NCBI GenBank assembly: GCA_021396245.1
Contig: WNYE01000072.1
Location: 124,001-188,000, forward strand
Origin: Sporothrix humicola
Taxonomy: Eukaryota; Ascomycota; Sordariomycetes; Ophiostomatales; Ophiostomataceae
DNA length: 64,000 nt
Reading direction: 5' to 3'
The translations under genes were made by a program, and so were the position numbers. How positions within the stretch are numbered: position 1 is the first letter of the stretch; the number at the start of each line of letters is the position of its first letter. Below are positions 18,696-29,881 of this stretch, in pieces. A model generated the notes under the pieces. That model was not told the DNA's origin and did no database searches. It saw only the letters and a program-made list of their open reading frames with translations.

Positions 18696-21189
18696 AAATG
18701 AAAACGAAAGCGAAAATCGTGTCTTTGCGCTTCCGTATTAAGACACAATTTAGCCAGCAAAGAATTGGAAGAGGGATAAAAGGCAATAATAACACGATGA
18801 CATGATAACACAGCTACTTTTGAATTTACGACAATACAGACCCTTCATTTACAGTGCACTTTATGACGTCCTGTTGGACCCTGAACCGTCCCGGGAAACG
18901 GCGTGTTGGTTGACTTTACATTAAATTTTGATTGAGGCTCTTCGACGAGCACAAAACCAAAAACATCCCTACGAGATCCTGGAACCGAGCTTAAGTCTGC
19001 TCGTTTGAATCTGCTCAAAGGAGTCGACCGTTCTTCTAGGCGTTTCTCGGCAAATATCCCAAGGCTGTCCAAGTCACCCAAGATGCGATATTTTGTGTGG
19101 AGGGCAGAAAAAGTTGAATTACACAGAACAGAACACAGGGACAGGAACAAGGTTGAATGCCCCACAACCCAAAAACTCAAGTCTCCGTGAGACATGGCAC
19201 TCCCAGATCCAAGCCAGATGAAAACTAAGATGCATCGGAATCTGCGATGGTGGTGTATGGAGTGTAATTAAGTAAATTGAAAAATTTAAAGGACACAAAG
19301 TAATCCGTACTCCGCACCAGACAAGAGACAATGTCGTGACTTTTTGGCTTTGCGGCTGTGACTCTGCGTGGTGACTTTGTGTGGTGAGTGACATCCTCTT
19401 TTTGTCAGCCGCAGAGCCGACGCCCGAGTGCATTGTGGCTGTTGGCTTTCACGAGAGCGAGAAATGGGGCGTTTTCTGTCTTGGTTTTCTTGTCTTGTCT
19501 TGGGCCTTGTCCTTCTCGTCGTTCTTGTCGTGTCTTGGCGAAATGAGACCACTCCTCACGCGTGCATGCAGTCCTGATGGTTGCATATTGCAGTCAAGGT
19601 TGCAGCGTGCAGCGTGCAGGAAGGCGGAAGAAAGTGGGGTCGACAGGAAGGGTCCATCCATTCCCACAAAGGAGGCTCACCACTCTGCGAGGAGCCCCTT
19701 CCTCATTTGCATCTCTGCACTCCATCTGCACTCCTTTCTCACGATTCTTGCTGCGCCGTCGCAGTGCTGTCCTTTTTGGAGGTCTTCCGTCTGTACTCCG
19801 TATTTTCTCAGTATTTCTGCCGCGCATCATTTCGTTGTTAAAATTCGTCTTCTCTTCTCTCCTCTCCAAAAAGCGGGCCCATATCCCGCCAATAGACGAA
19901 AACATTTAAAACAGCCTGTTGGGAATGAACTGGCGTGGATGGAATGAGGAACGCACTTGGCTGGCGCGAAGACACATCAAGATCTCCTGTAAAATGCACT
20001 GAAAACATGCAAGCTTTCAGTAATCACGAAAATCCATTCAATTACCAGCGAAAAAGAAAAGAAGAACGCAAAACGAAGAAAACAAGGCAAAATCCTCAAT
20101 CCTCCCCTCAATCCTCTTCCCGATCCTCCAAAATCAAAATACGACTCTGCCAACTCTTCTGTACTTTTGCGGCCATTTTGCGACCGTTTTTGTGGCCATT
20201 TTGTGGCCTCTGCGCCCACTATGAGGGGCCATCTCGCCGCTTTTCCGCCAGAACACAATGCTTGGTTGGCAATTTCCATTTTGAATTTCGTGACTCTCGA
20301 GCACATTACGAGAACTCGTGTCGTGCCCTGTTTTGTGTCCATACTCTTCTTCGTAAATTATTTGCACTTTGCACAGCTGTCGTATTTGAATGTCACTCGT
20401 GTTTCGTGATGTATTTGCTCTTCTTCTTCTTCTTCTTCTTCTTCTTCTTCTTCTTCTTCTTCTTCTTCTTCTTCTTCTTTTGTTCCTGCTTTCGCAGATT
20501 TGCGTCAGATGGCGTCTTTGCCGTGGATCTTGAAATGGGCCACCGTTCCCCTATTTTCTAGGTTTTCTGGGGCAAAGAGGACCACAGAAGAAAAGAAAAC
20601 GAGAAAAGGCCCGTGCTAGTCCGTGTTGGTGTCAGTTGGTCCCATTTCGACCTGTCGGTCCCTGTCGTTCCCTGCTAAACGTGGCTATTTTAAAATTGCA
20701 CCCCAATACGAGAAGGAAGCGGCGCCCGCCAACGCCCGCCAAGATCAGCCTTTTTGACTGAGAGAACAATCCAAGACTAACCAAGACTGGCGCTAGTCCA
20801 TAGCTGGGGGGAAATAAGCATAACCGTATTTTGTGATGACCATTGTTTACGAGAGGGAAAAGGGAACAACAAGGAGAACCACAGTTGCAGTCTGTTGTCT
20901 GCCGCCTTGCCTGATGCAGCCCACAGTCAGCCTTTGTGGCTTTCTCAGAAAGGCAGACAGTATGTAATGTGGGAGTTCCGCAGAAATATGGGATCGCGTA
21001 GTTTTTGCCCTTTTTGCTCTCTGCTGTATATTGTTCTTTGATTCTTTCTCTCGGAGCTTTCTTTGTTTTCGACTGTCTCTTGTCGACAGTCGAGTCGATT
21101 TGTGTTTCTTTCGGAGAGGTTTCCCTCCAGTCACTCTTTTCTTTACACTTTTCGACCCTCGACCCTCGACATACACGACAACACACACA
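18696..21189. other. Long intergenic region upstream of GH5 gene
   Basis: 2.5 kb with several short frames but none with recognisable protein features; one 208-codon frame at 19935-20561 is mostly a poly-Phe artefact of the CTT microsatellite. The last few hundred bp (T/C-rich, ending in ACACACACA before the ATG) look like the glucanase promoter and leader. Confidence 0.45.
20420..20479 (+). repeat. (CTT)20 microsatellite
   Basis: About 20 uninterrupted CTT units, ending in TTTTGTTCC. It lies ~0.7 kb upstream of the glucanase start. Confidence 0.9.
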
Positions 21190-23109
21190 ATGGGCTCCTA
21201 CGCCATGGACGAACGCTTAAGGAGCGAGTTTGGCAGCTCCGACCAGCTCGGCACGGGATACGGCGGCAGCACAGCCTACGGCGGATCGACCGACAAGCTG
21301 CACGACGTGCTGCACGGGCCGGCAGGGACAGGCGCGATTCCGGTGAGCGAGAAGGCAGTACGTTCGGGCGCCGGGAAGAAGAGCCGCAAACCGTTGTGGC
21401 TCATCTTGGGCGGCATCTTTACGGTCCTGGCCATCGGCGGCGTGGTCGTCGGCGTGCTCGTGGCCAAGAACATTATCCACACCAACAACCGGAACAGCGC
21501 CAACCTGGCCGACACACCAGAAGCATCGGCCGAGGCGTCGAGCTCGGCGGCCGCCGCAGCGAGCTCTTCTGCAGCAGCAGCGTCCCACACAACAGCGAAA
21601 GCGACAAAGTCCGGCGCGACAAAGACATCGACATCTACAAAGGCCACGGCCACACCGACCACGGCCGTCTGCTCGACCAACAAGGACATTCCCAAGGACG
21701 TCCAGGGCACGTTCAACGACCCAACGACGTGGCTCGACATGACCGACTTCAACTGCACGTACACCTCGGAAACCGTCGGCGGCCTCTCGCTCAACGGCCT
21801 CAACTCCACCTGGGACGACTCCAAGCAGGCCAACCCCAAGGTCCCCGCGCTCAACAAGCCCTGGGGCTCGTACTCGGACAACCCGATCCGCGCCGTCAAT
21901 CTGGGTGGGTGGTTCTCGCTCGAGCCGTTCATCACACCCTCTCTCTTCAGTGGATATCCCGCCAGTGCCGGCATCTCGGACGAGTACACGCTGTGCGACC
22001 ACCTCGGCCCGGAACAGGCCGCCGCCGTCCTTGAGAAGCACTACGCCACGTTCATCACCGAGCAGGATTTCATCGACATTGCCGCCGCCGGCCTGAGCCA
22101 CGTCCGCATTCCTTATTCTTATTGGGCCGTCACGACCTACGAGGGCGACCCATACGTCCTGGGCGTCTCGTGGCGCTACCTCCTCCGCGCCATCGAGTGG
22201 GCCCGCAAGCACGGCCTGCGCGTCAACCTGGACCTGCACGCCGTCCCCGGCTCACAAAACGGCTGGAACCACTCTGGCCGCTCCGGCAAAATCAACTGGA
22301 TCATCGGCACCGACGGCAGCACCAACGCCCAGCGCTCCCTCGACATCCACAACCAGCTCTCCAAGTTCTTTGCCCAGGACCGCTACAAGAACGTCATTGC
22401 CTTTTACGGCCTGGTTAACGAGCCCGGCATCACCATCCCACAGAGCCAGCTGGCCGACTGGACCAACTCCGCCTTCAAGATTATTTCCGGCAACGGCGTC
22501 AAGGCCACCCAGGTGTTCAGTGAAGCTCTGCGCGGTCTCCCGGCCTGGCAGGGCAACCTCCAGGGCCACGGCGACTCTCTGGTCATTGACGTCCACGAGT
22601 ACACCATTTTCGACACCAACCTGATCGTGTTCGACCACGCCAAGAAGGTCGACTTTGTCTGCTCCACGTTCGTCGGCCAGCTCGCCGACAGCATGTCCAC
22701 CGGCTTCGGCCCGACGATGGTCGGCGAGTGGTCCCAGGCCGACACCGACTGCGCCCAGTGGGTCAACGGTGTCGGCAACGGCGCCCGTTGGACCGGCAAC
22801 TTTTCCGGCGAGGCCACACCCGCCTGTCCCACCCAGGACTCCAAGTGCTCTTGCTCCATGGCCAACCAACCTGTCTCCAGCTACACCGACGACTACAAGG
22901 CGTTCTTGTTGACGTTCGCCCAGGCACAAATGTCCGCCTACGAGACCGCCTGGGGCTGGTTCTACTGGACATGGAAGACCGAGAGTGCGCCGCTCTGGAG
23001 TTACCAGGCGGGACTGCAGGGTGGTTTTATGCCAAAGGTCGCGTATCAGCGGTCGTTTGACTGTGGTGGGAAGCAGCCGAGTTTTGGTAGTTTGCCGGAA
23101 TACTATTAG
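21190..23109 (+). CDS. Membrane-anchored exo-beta-1,3-glucanase, GH5 (ExgD-like)
   Basis: One exon, 639 residues. A hydrophilic N-terminus (~1-75) precedes one transmembrane segment (LWLILGGIFTVLAIGGVVVG), giving a type II membrane protein with the catalytic part outside. A Ser/Ala/Thr-rich linker (~110-165) follows. The GH5 domain shows RAVNLGGWFSLEPFI, HVRIPYSYWAV, FYGLVNEPGI (acid/base Glu) and MVGEWSQADTDC (nucleophile Glu). The family releases glucose from beta-1,3-glucan during wall remodelling. The chosen ATG is the first that leads into the cytosolic tail; the upstream in-frame Phe/Ser-rich extension is leader sequence. A hairpin repeat element begins 15 bp past the stop. Confidence 0.93.
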   Translation: MGSYAMDERLRSEFGSSDQLGTGYGGSTAYGGSTDKLHDVLHGPAGTGAIPVSEKAVRSGAGKKSRKPLWLILGGIFTVLAIGGVVVGVLVAKNIIHTNNRNSANLADTPEASAEASSSAAAAASSSAAAASHTTAKATKSGATKTSTSTKATATPTTAVCSTNKDIPKDVQGTFNDPTTWLDMTDFNCTYTSETVGGLSLNGLNSTWDDSKQANPKVPALNKPWGSYSDNPIRAVNLGGWFSLEPFITPSLFSGYPASAGISDEYTLCDHLGPEQAAAVLEKHYATFITEQDFIDIAAAGLSHVRIPYSYWAVTTYEGDPYVLGVSWRYLLRAIEWARKHGLRVNLDLHAVPGSQNGWNHSGRSGKINWIIGTDGSTNAQRSLDIHNQLSKFFAQDRYKNVIAFYGLVNEPGITIPQSQLADWTNSAFKIISGNGVKATQVFSEALRGLPAWQGNLQGHGDSLVIDVHEYTIFDTNLIVFDHAKKVDFVCSTFVGQLADSMSTGFGPTMVGEWSQADTDCAQWVNGVGNGARWTGNFSGEATPACPTQDSKCSCSMANQPVSSYTDDYKAFLLTFAQAQMSAYETAWGWFYWTWKTESAPLWSYQAGLQGGFMPKVAYQRSFDCGGKQPSFGSLPEYY

Positions 23110-24814
23110 ACGGCGAGAGAAGAAGACGGCGAAGCCGTCATCGCCGAAGGCGATATGATCCGTCGGAGACGATGTTAGTGCGCTGCAGGCGAAAGAAGCG
23201 CCGCAGGCGATAGCATCGCCAAAGGCGATATGAACAGAACTACCACCATCACCTCCGCCTCCGGGTGGGCGGGCGGCTGGGGGAGGCGGAGGATCTCATA
23301 CCAAGCCGAAGGCAATTTGAGGAGAGGAGAGGTCATCTGTCATGGAAAGACGGTGACGAGCATAAAATGGCGTTGGGTGTTTTCATTATCCTTTTTTTGA
23401 TTTTCTTTGTTTACTTTTTCAGGGGCTCACTTCTCCCGCTTTTGAAGATTTCTACTGATCCTTGTGTCTATCACGTTTCATAAGACCGGCGTCTACATTT
23501 CTTTTTTCTTTTTTCTTTGTTTTATCTTCTATCTTCTTTTCTATTTCTTAATTCTAATTGAATGACATCTTTTTTTTTTTAAATTGAAATCATATCTGAA
23601 ATTGCAGTCAAGAGATGTGTATACTGCTGTTCTGATCCCATCATGGAAGACCTGCTTCCATGTTGAGACTCAAACGCATTTATTGGAGGAGTAAGCTTAA
23701 TTTAGTCATTGTCTTCGAAAGAAATTATGCCTATTTTGCTTAGTATTTTTGAGACATTATTTACTTAAGTTATCTTTCATTTGTTTTATTTTCCTAAACA
23801 TTTTTTCTTGCGACAAAACAATTCGATTAAAGTAACACGCGACAGATAAATCGTTAAAAATCAAACTAAACAACTCAACGTAAAGACAAGGTGACTAATT
23901 TGAGTAAAGTCAATGTATCGAATCAAAAGAAATCACGGCAAAATCCGTTGAAATCAACGTTTGCCGCTATCATGCACCCTGGTGCAAGGACGACCCTTAA
24001 ATGCCGAGGGCTGCCATACCATACGACGTCGATGTGCCTTGCTGAGATCTTTATCTCTTATCACGACATCATATCCCGACGCGTGACAATCACAGATAGG
24101 CATGCTGGATTGATGGGCAAAGTGTAGAAAATAGAGGTGAATGCTAGATCAAATACCGAGATACAACGATAGATATGAAAGTGGACGAGTGGACGTAAAC
24201 TGGAATTTCAATTGCAGCAGTCAACTGGACTAATTCATAATCCTATATTTTTATTTTGTCCATTTTTACTACCATGTCTGTTATCTGGAATGTGGGCTAA
24301 ATAGCAGACGTGTATTAAAGAAAGATAAGCGGGCCGCAGCCACGCCTTTGTACTGAAAAGTGTAGGTTGTAAGTGTAAAAGACACTAAAAACAGATAAGG
24401 AAATTGAAACCACCACCATCCAGCCCAATCATCCTCTGCTCTCCTCTTGCTTTTCTTTCCTTTTCTTTTGATATCACTCCCTAAATAGACCAAACCAAGG
24501 GTATTGTTCCACGGGTAATTCCACCAGATGTAATGCGCTCCTTCCAAATGTGTCGTTTGACAAGCGTTCTCAAAATGCTCCTTCCCTTCCTCGAATGCTC
24601 CTTCCAAATGTGTAGACGTAGACACGTGCGTCGGGACAAGCCGACGCACCAAGTCACATGGCACCAACCACACATCATCACCACACCCACCACAACACCC
24701 CGACCATATCCCGATATCCCATATCACTCCTCACCGTATCAACTCACCCCCTTTCCTCTTCCACCCCTACCGACCTTATCTGACGGAAGATGCCGCCAAA
24801 AGATCCCAGCCACC
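23110..24814. other. Intergenic, tail-to-tail, AT-rich
   Basis: 1.7 kb between the glucanase and sugar-transporter stops. Besides repeat copy C it holds AT-rich sequence (23500-24260) and a 17-bp direct repeat, GCTCCTTCCAAATGTGT, at 24537-24553 and 24597-24613. No gene supported. Confidence 0.5.
23125..23335 (+). repeat. 3'-end hairpin/G-rich repeat element, copy C
   Basis: A chain of small hairpins follows the stop codon: GACGGC-GAA-GCCGTC (23125-23139), ATCGCC-GAA-GGCGAT (23140-23154) and ATCGCC-AAA-GGCGAT (23215-23229). Then an 11-bp perfect inverted repeat, CCTCCGCCTCC (23252-23262) and GGAGGCGGAGG (23282-23292), encloses four runs of three or more G (23263-23283). The box GGATCTCATACCAAGCCGAA follows (from 23291). 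Same order as copy A at 4.6 kb. Confidence 0.7.
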
Positions 24815-26557
24815 TTACATCACCTGCAGCTTGGTGTCCTTCTCGACGTTGTCGTTATTGGAGTTGCTGCCTGAGTCGGCCTCGATGACGCCGCCGTCGG
24901 GCGTGTTCTCGCCGTCAATGTGTGTGAGTTGCATAGCGACCTTGTCGTTGAAGACACCGTTGATTTCTTCGAGACTTAAGGCCTTGGTCTCGGGGCAGAA
25001 GAAGTAGATGAGGACGACGTTGATGGACGGCAGGATGATGAACAGCAGGTAATACTTCCAGCCGATGGTGGCGAAGCCGGTGGCGGACGACTCGAGGAAG
25101 GGAAGGGTCGACAGGAAGAAGATGGCCATGCACCAGCCCATGCCCTTGGCGCGGATGTGCGTTGGGAAGATCTCGGAGCCGTAAACGTAAATGGTCGTAT
25201 CCACAAAACCGCCGTAGAAGACGATAAAGCCGAACAGCATGGCGACGCCGGCAGCCAGGGCCGACTTGTTGGAGGAGCCACCGTAGTTGGCGACGATGGC
25301 GGCCTCGACAATCGTGAAGACGACGCAGCCGCTCATGCCGATCACTAGTCGTGCGTGAGTAGTAATTCAAAAGATGGGAAAGGTAGGGGGTGACTCACTC
25401 ATAGACTTGACACGACCCAGCTTGTCGAGGAAGTAGGCATTGGTAAAGTTGCCGACGCAGGCGAGAGTGATCCAGCCGGCCGACAGGAGGAGGGACTGCG
25501 TGTTGTTGAAGCCCAGACCGGCCACCAGTGTCACAATGTTCGAGTAAATGACAATGGCGCCGTTGGCCTGCGACGCCCACATAACCAGCGCGCCGATCAG
25601 CGTCCGCTTGCGGAAGTGCGGGCGCGTAAACAGGTCGACGTAGCCGACCTCGCCGTACGTGGCCTTGTCGAGCTCGATCTGCTGCGTGATCTGGGCAAAT
25701 TCGCGGTGCGCAAAGCTCTGGGCCGGGTCCTTGGGGTCAAAGTGCAGGCGGCTCAGGATGGCCCACGCCTCGTCCTTGCGGCCGTTGGAGACGACTGCAC
25801 GTCTGGTTAGTGACAATGATACAGGGGGAGTATTCAAATGGAATGTAAGGGGGAGGACAGGGAGACCTACGCCATCTCGGCGACTCAGGGAGCCACTTGA
25901 CAAACAGCAACACTAGCAGAGGCCACAGAGCCTGCAGCGACAGAGGGAACCGCCAGTTGAATGCCGCGCTCGCCGCAAAGTAGCTGCCGACACCGACCCA
26001 GGCGGCCAGCGTGTAGCCAATCAGGAAGAAGGCGCCGTGCTGGCCGACGAGCAGACCGCGCGTCGCCGGAGGAGCGACCTCGGCAATGTAGATGGGGACC
26101 AGCGTGACACACATCGAGCCCGAGAAACCCGTGACAAAACGCGCTGCCAAGAACATGCCAATGTGCACCGAGCCGGCCTGCAGAGCACCGCCGACAATGT
26201 TGATCAGGGCAGCCACCACCAGCGCAGGACGACGGCCATAGCGGTCGCAGAGCCAGCCGACAAATAGAGCGCCAAAGATGGCGCCGGCCGAGAACAGGCC
26301 AAAAACAGTGCCGATGATCTGGTTGCTGTACTTGTACTTGGCGGCTTCGGCAGGGGACGTCGTCAGGTCAAAGTAGGCGTACCAGCTGGCCTGGCCGACC
26401 GTCGTCGAGATAATACTGAAATCGTAGCCGTACGTGATACTGCCAAGGCAGAGAGACAGGGCGATCTAGGGGTGAGGGTGAGCAAAATGATGATAATGAG
26501 TGGAGATGGTGATGTACTTACGGCGAGGTTCGCCCACGAGAACCGGGAGCTGCTCAT
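24815..26557 (-). CDS. MFS sugar transporter (hexose family)
   Basis: Exons 26557-26522, 26465-25871, 25794-25399 and 25344-24815 give 518 residues; introns are 56, 76 and 54 bp, all GT-AG. The first exon codes only 12 residues. Sugar-porter signatures: DRYGRRPALVV after helix 2, LPESPRW after helix 6, GRVKS in the loop after helix 8, the helix 10-11 region with YVYGSEIFPTHIRAKGMG, and the closing FFCPETKALSLEEI. Twelve membrane segments are expected; plasma membrane, H+ symport. Sugar specificity cannot be read. Three CCCCAG (CreA-type SYGGRG) sites lie ~0.9-1.05 kb upstream. Confidence 0.93.
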
Positions 26558-28531
26558 GTTGACGGGCAGGCGAGTGATGTTGTTGGTGATGTTTACAATG
26601 TTGATATTAAAGAGGGATGGTGATGATATATTGTCGTGATGTTGTCTGTGTCGACTGGCAAACGAAGCCAAGAGCGTGTGGTTGTGATTGTTTACTTTTT
26701 TATTTTCCGGAATGTCGACGGCATCAGGGTCATATATACATTTCTCCCTTGAACTCAAAAGGGTCAAGCATCTCACGACGAGGCTCAAAACAGACAAGCA
26801 ATCTCACAACAATGCCCGATTAGGAAGAGTTTCTTTTTGCGTTTACACTTTTTCGTCTTCTTTGCCGTTTCCTTTGATATTCTCCTCCTCTGGCTTCCCC
26901 TCAAACAGCAAGCATATCGGTGTGTGTCGGTTTGCCCTCCGAGAGCAGCAATCAGGATCAGCAGAAACAGGACCGTAATCATAATCACGACTAGCACAGC
27001 AATTATAATACCTATCCCATCGTGACTATCGACGACGCATGTCGGCAGAGAAATGCATCTGATCAGACTATCGAATTTCTGTTCTAGTCTCGGCAGGCAG
27101 ACAGACATTACAGGTGGCAGGCATTGACAAACATTGGGTATTGTTTGATTGGAGTCATTCTGCACGTAGACAGACAATATGAAGCATCCCATACACTGAT
27201 ACGACATGCCAAGCTAAACAAGACAGATATGGATCCATCCCGACCCTGTGTCTGACTCCAGCCTTTGAATCCAGACCCTGGTTGAGTCCATTCTGGTAGT
27301 CTGAATGCTTGTCTTTCTTTGATTGTTATTCTACGTCTCGACAACACAACGCGGGGGAGACATGAAATGGGACTACAAAAGAGACATGAAAATGCCGATC
27401 AAGAGCCCGTGATCGGGTGTTATCGTGTTTTTGCACACAACATCGCTCCGACCCCAGACTGACCACACTCGAGAGAGACTAAAGGTTGCTCGATAAATGT
27501 CTGAAAATGTCTGAAATTGCATAAAGCTTGTCGACCTCGCTCCGACCCCAGCCTAAAAAGGGTCAAGCGATGGTCAAGCGACGGGGGCTTGCCGACCCCA
27601 GAGCCAAGCTTGTGGGAAAACATTGACTGTCGGAGTTGTGTAGCGGTGGAGACTGTCCATATCAGACGACTGTCTCTGTTATTTTCTATTTCTTTTTCCT
27701 TTCCCTTATTTTTACTTTTTTTCTCCCCCCTAACTCCCTCCCTGCTCGAGCGGGGTATCCGATACTGTACGTGTTGGGCGTAGATCTTATAGTAGCCTAT
27801 CGAGGGTCGGTGGCCAATACGAATAGGGTCAGATTATTCTTTCTTTTTCTTGTTCCAGTTCGTTTTGTTTTACTTTTTTCAGTTTCCCCAAAGTGGCCCA
27901 TCCCCCTATCCTATCCTTCTAGATAGACATCACACGATAGGATATGACTTTTTACACACAGCTTATTTTCGTTTCAAGGCATATTTGGCATTATTGACTA
28001 TATCTAGACTGTCATTTTGTGACCGTGATCCTGTGGTTTTCGTGATTCCTGTGATGCTACCCGATCTAATCATTCTCTGCCGAGTCCATCATGCAAAACG
28101 GATGCACGATGGTGATTCTGCATATCCGTTTCCAAATCAGGATTGTGAGGTGAAAATACAGGCAGTCAAAATCAAACAAAAGAAGGAAAACAATCAAATC
28201 AACAATCAACATCTGCATGACTACCAAATCTGTCTACTCCGGAATCTACCTCTGAATGCCTCCCGTATGCATCTGAACCCCTGACTACCGTCTATTCTGA
28301 AGACTAAGCTGGCCCGCGGAGATTGTGCATGCAATGACATCCTAATCTATGCCAACAAAGAGTCAGACAGGAAACAAAAAATCAAGAACAAGGAAATCAA
28401 AAACAGGAAATCAAAGAAAATCAAACAAGAACAAGAAAAACAAAATCAACATCCTGCAATCTCATCTCCACCCCCTCAATATCCCTGTTTATGAACGGTC
28501 TCCTATCTACATCTCTGTCTAGCCGGTCATT
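26558..28531. other. Intergenic, upstream of sugar transporter
   Basis: 2 kb with no supported gene. A 14-bp direct repeat CGCTCCGACCCCAG occurs at 27444-27457 and 27538-27551, with a third partial copy at 27592-27601; each contains CCCCAG, the complement of a CreA-type CTGGGG site. The end near 28350-28450 is A-rich (AATCAAA units), the 3' flank of the dehydratase. Confidence 0.45.
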
Positions 28532-29881
28532 CTACTGAAAGGCAGGATGGTCGCGGTAACCCAGAAAGCCAGAGCCCTCGTAGCAACCAATGTACTCGGC
28601 CTCCATGCCTTGGCTCTTCAGGACGCCCAAGTCCACCCACAGCAGAATGTCCCCGTCAATCATGTCGCCACCGGGCCCATAGGCCTCCATAAACTTGCGC
28701 CGCAGCTTCAGGTGGCTGCTGTAGCGCCGGCCAATGCGCTCCATCCAGGCCATGTCCTGGAAGAAGATGACCTGGGCTAAGCGGTTGTGCTGCAGGGCGA
28801 GTGGGAGGCGCTTGTCGCTGGTGCCAAAGTCGGTGGACCGCATTGGGCCGCTGCTGGGGTCGTGGTACATGCGGGCCTGCACGACGCCATCAGACTCCAG
28901 AGAAGAATGCACGGTGGCGGCCTGGATCCACTCGTTGTAGTGGTCCTCAAAGTTCTCGAACCAGTACTCGCGCTCACGCTTGCCCATGGCTGAGCGGTCC
29001 TGGCCTTCGACGACGCAGCACAGGTTGTCTGGGAACTTGGTCATGGTAATCCGGTGGGGGACAATCGTGGGGGAGAAGGCGTGCACAGTGGACGTCTTTG
29101 AGGCTGGGGCTTTTGCAGGGCATGTCGCCTCAGTGTCTGTCTTTGTCTCTGTCGGACCGACCCGAAAGGGGCAGCCGTTCTTGGTCGTCGCCTCTACCTC
29201 ACCCTCCTTCTTCTCTCCCTCTTTATTGTCGCTACCGCCGGCATAACCACTGTCGGCGCTGCTGCTTCTGCTAAGGGTTTCCCCTTCAACCGTCTTCTCC
29301 TTCTTGTCAACCCAGTTGGCAGAAAGTCTGTCCGTCTCAGTTGACGCCGTCAGACGGTCACGGTAGGCGCCCCAGTAGCCCGTCTTCTCGCCGAGCGGAC
29401 ACAGGCTGCCGACGTGCCCGAACCCGTTGGCCGTCGCCTTGTTCGTCTCGAACATGCTGCGGCCGTCGTGGAACACGGTCGTCTCCCGCCAGAAGCCGGC
29501 GTCCGCGGAGGGCAGGGAGTTCCAAAACTCCTGCACCGGCGGGCTGGTCCACCAGGCCTGGAAGTCGGCTTCAGACTGCCAGTACGTCAGCCAGGCGTAG
29601 CCGCGGGGGACGGGCGTGTCTGCACTGAAAGTGGACTCGGGGGTCGAAGTTCCACTGCCGGACTTGGCCTGACCCAAAGGAGTCTCTCCCGTGGACGACG
29701 CCGCAAGCACACTGACTTCCTCCTGCTCGTACTCGTCGACGGGCACGCCGGCCGACTTGATGAGGTCCGAGAACGTGGCGATGCGCTGCTTCTTGTCGTC
29801 GGACGGCGTCGGGCCATGGTACTGGCAGCCAAACGTCGACATGACGAAAGCCTTTGTCGGGTGGAACTTGGCGGCGAGCAT
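28532..29881 (-). CDS. Aldoxime dehydratase family protein (phenylacetaldoxime dehydratase type, heme)
   Basis: One exon, 449 residues. FVMSTFGCQYHG near the N-terminus, GYAWLTYWQSEADFQAWW, FWRETTVFHDGRSMFET, GYWGAYRDR, TMTKFPDNLCCVVEGQDR, REYWFENFEDHYNEWI and MERIGRRYSSHLKLRRKF follow the order of the heme-containing aldoxime dehydratases; the His in YSSHLKLRR is the best candidate for the proximal heme ligand (inference). The enzyme removes water from R-CH=NOH to give R-CN. It starts ~40 residues later than bacterial OxdA/OxdB-type proteins, and no upstream exon was found. A low-complexity insert (~185-245, KKEKTVEGETLSRSSSADSG region) makes it longer overall. Divergent from a nitrilase 1.7 kb away, which would act on its product. 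Confidence 0.85.
   Translation of the reverse strand: MLAAKFHPTKAFVMSTFGCQYHGPTPSDDKKQRIATFSDLIKSAGVPVDEYEQEEVSVLAASSTGETPLGQAKSGSGTSTPESTFSADTPVPRGYAWLTYWQSEADFQAWWTSPPVQEFWNSLPSADAGFWRETTVFHDGRSMFETNKATANGFGHVGSLCPLGEKTGYWGAYRDRLTASTETDRLSANWVDKKEKTVEGETLSRSSSADSGYAGGSDNKEGEKKEGEVEATTKNGCPFRVGPTETKTDTEATCPAKAPASKTSTVHAFSPTIVPHRITMTKFPDNLCCVVEGQDRSAMGKREREYWFENFEDHYNEWIQAATVHSSLESDGVVQARMYHDPSSGPMRSTDFGTSDKRLPLALQHNRLAQVIFFQDMAWMERIGRRYSSHLKLRRKFMEAYGPGGDMIDGDILLWVDLGVLKSQGMEAEYIGCYEGSGFLGYRDHPAFQ

Noticed and set aside
19935..20561. 208-codon frame containing a long poly-Phe run
   Set aside because: Poly-Phe is simply the CTT microsatellite read in frame; the flanks show no protein features.
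18696..21000. A transposon body following the HTH gene
   Set aside because: No DDE motifs, no long frame, no terminal inverted or long terminal repeats could be recognised.
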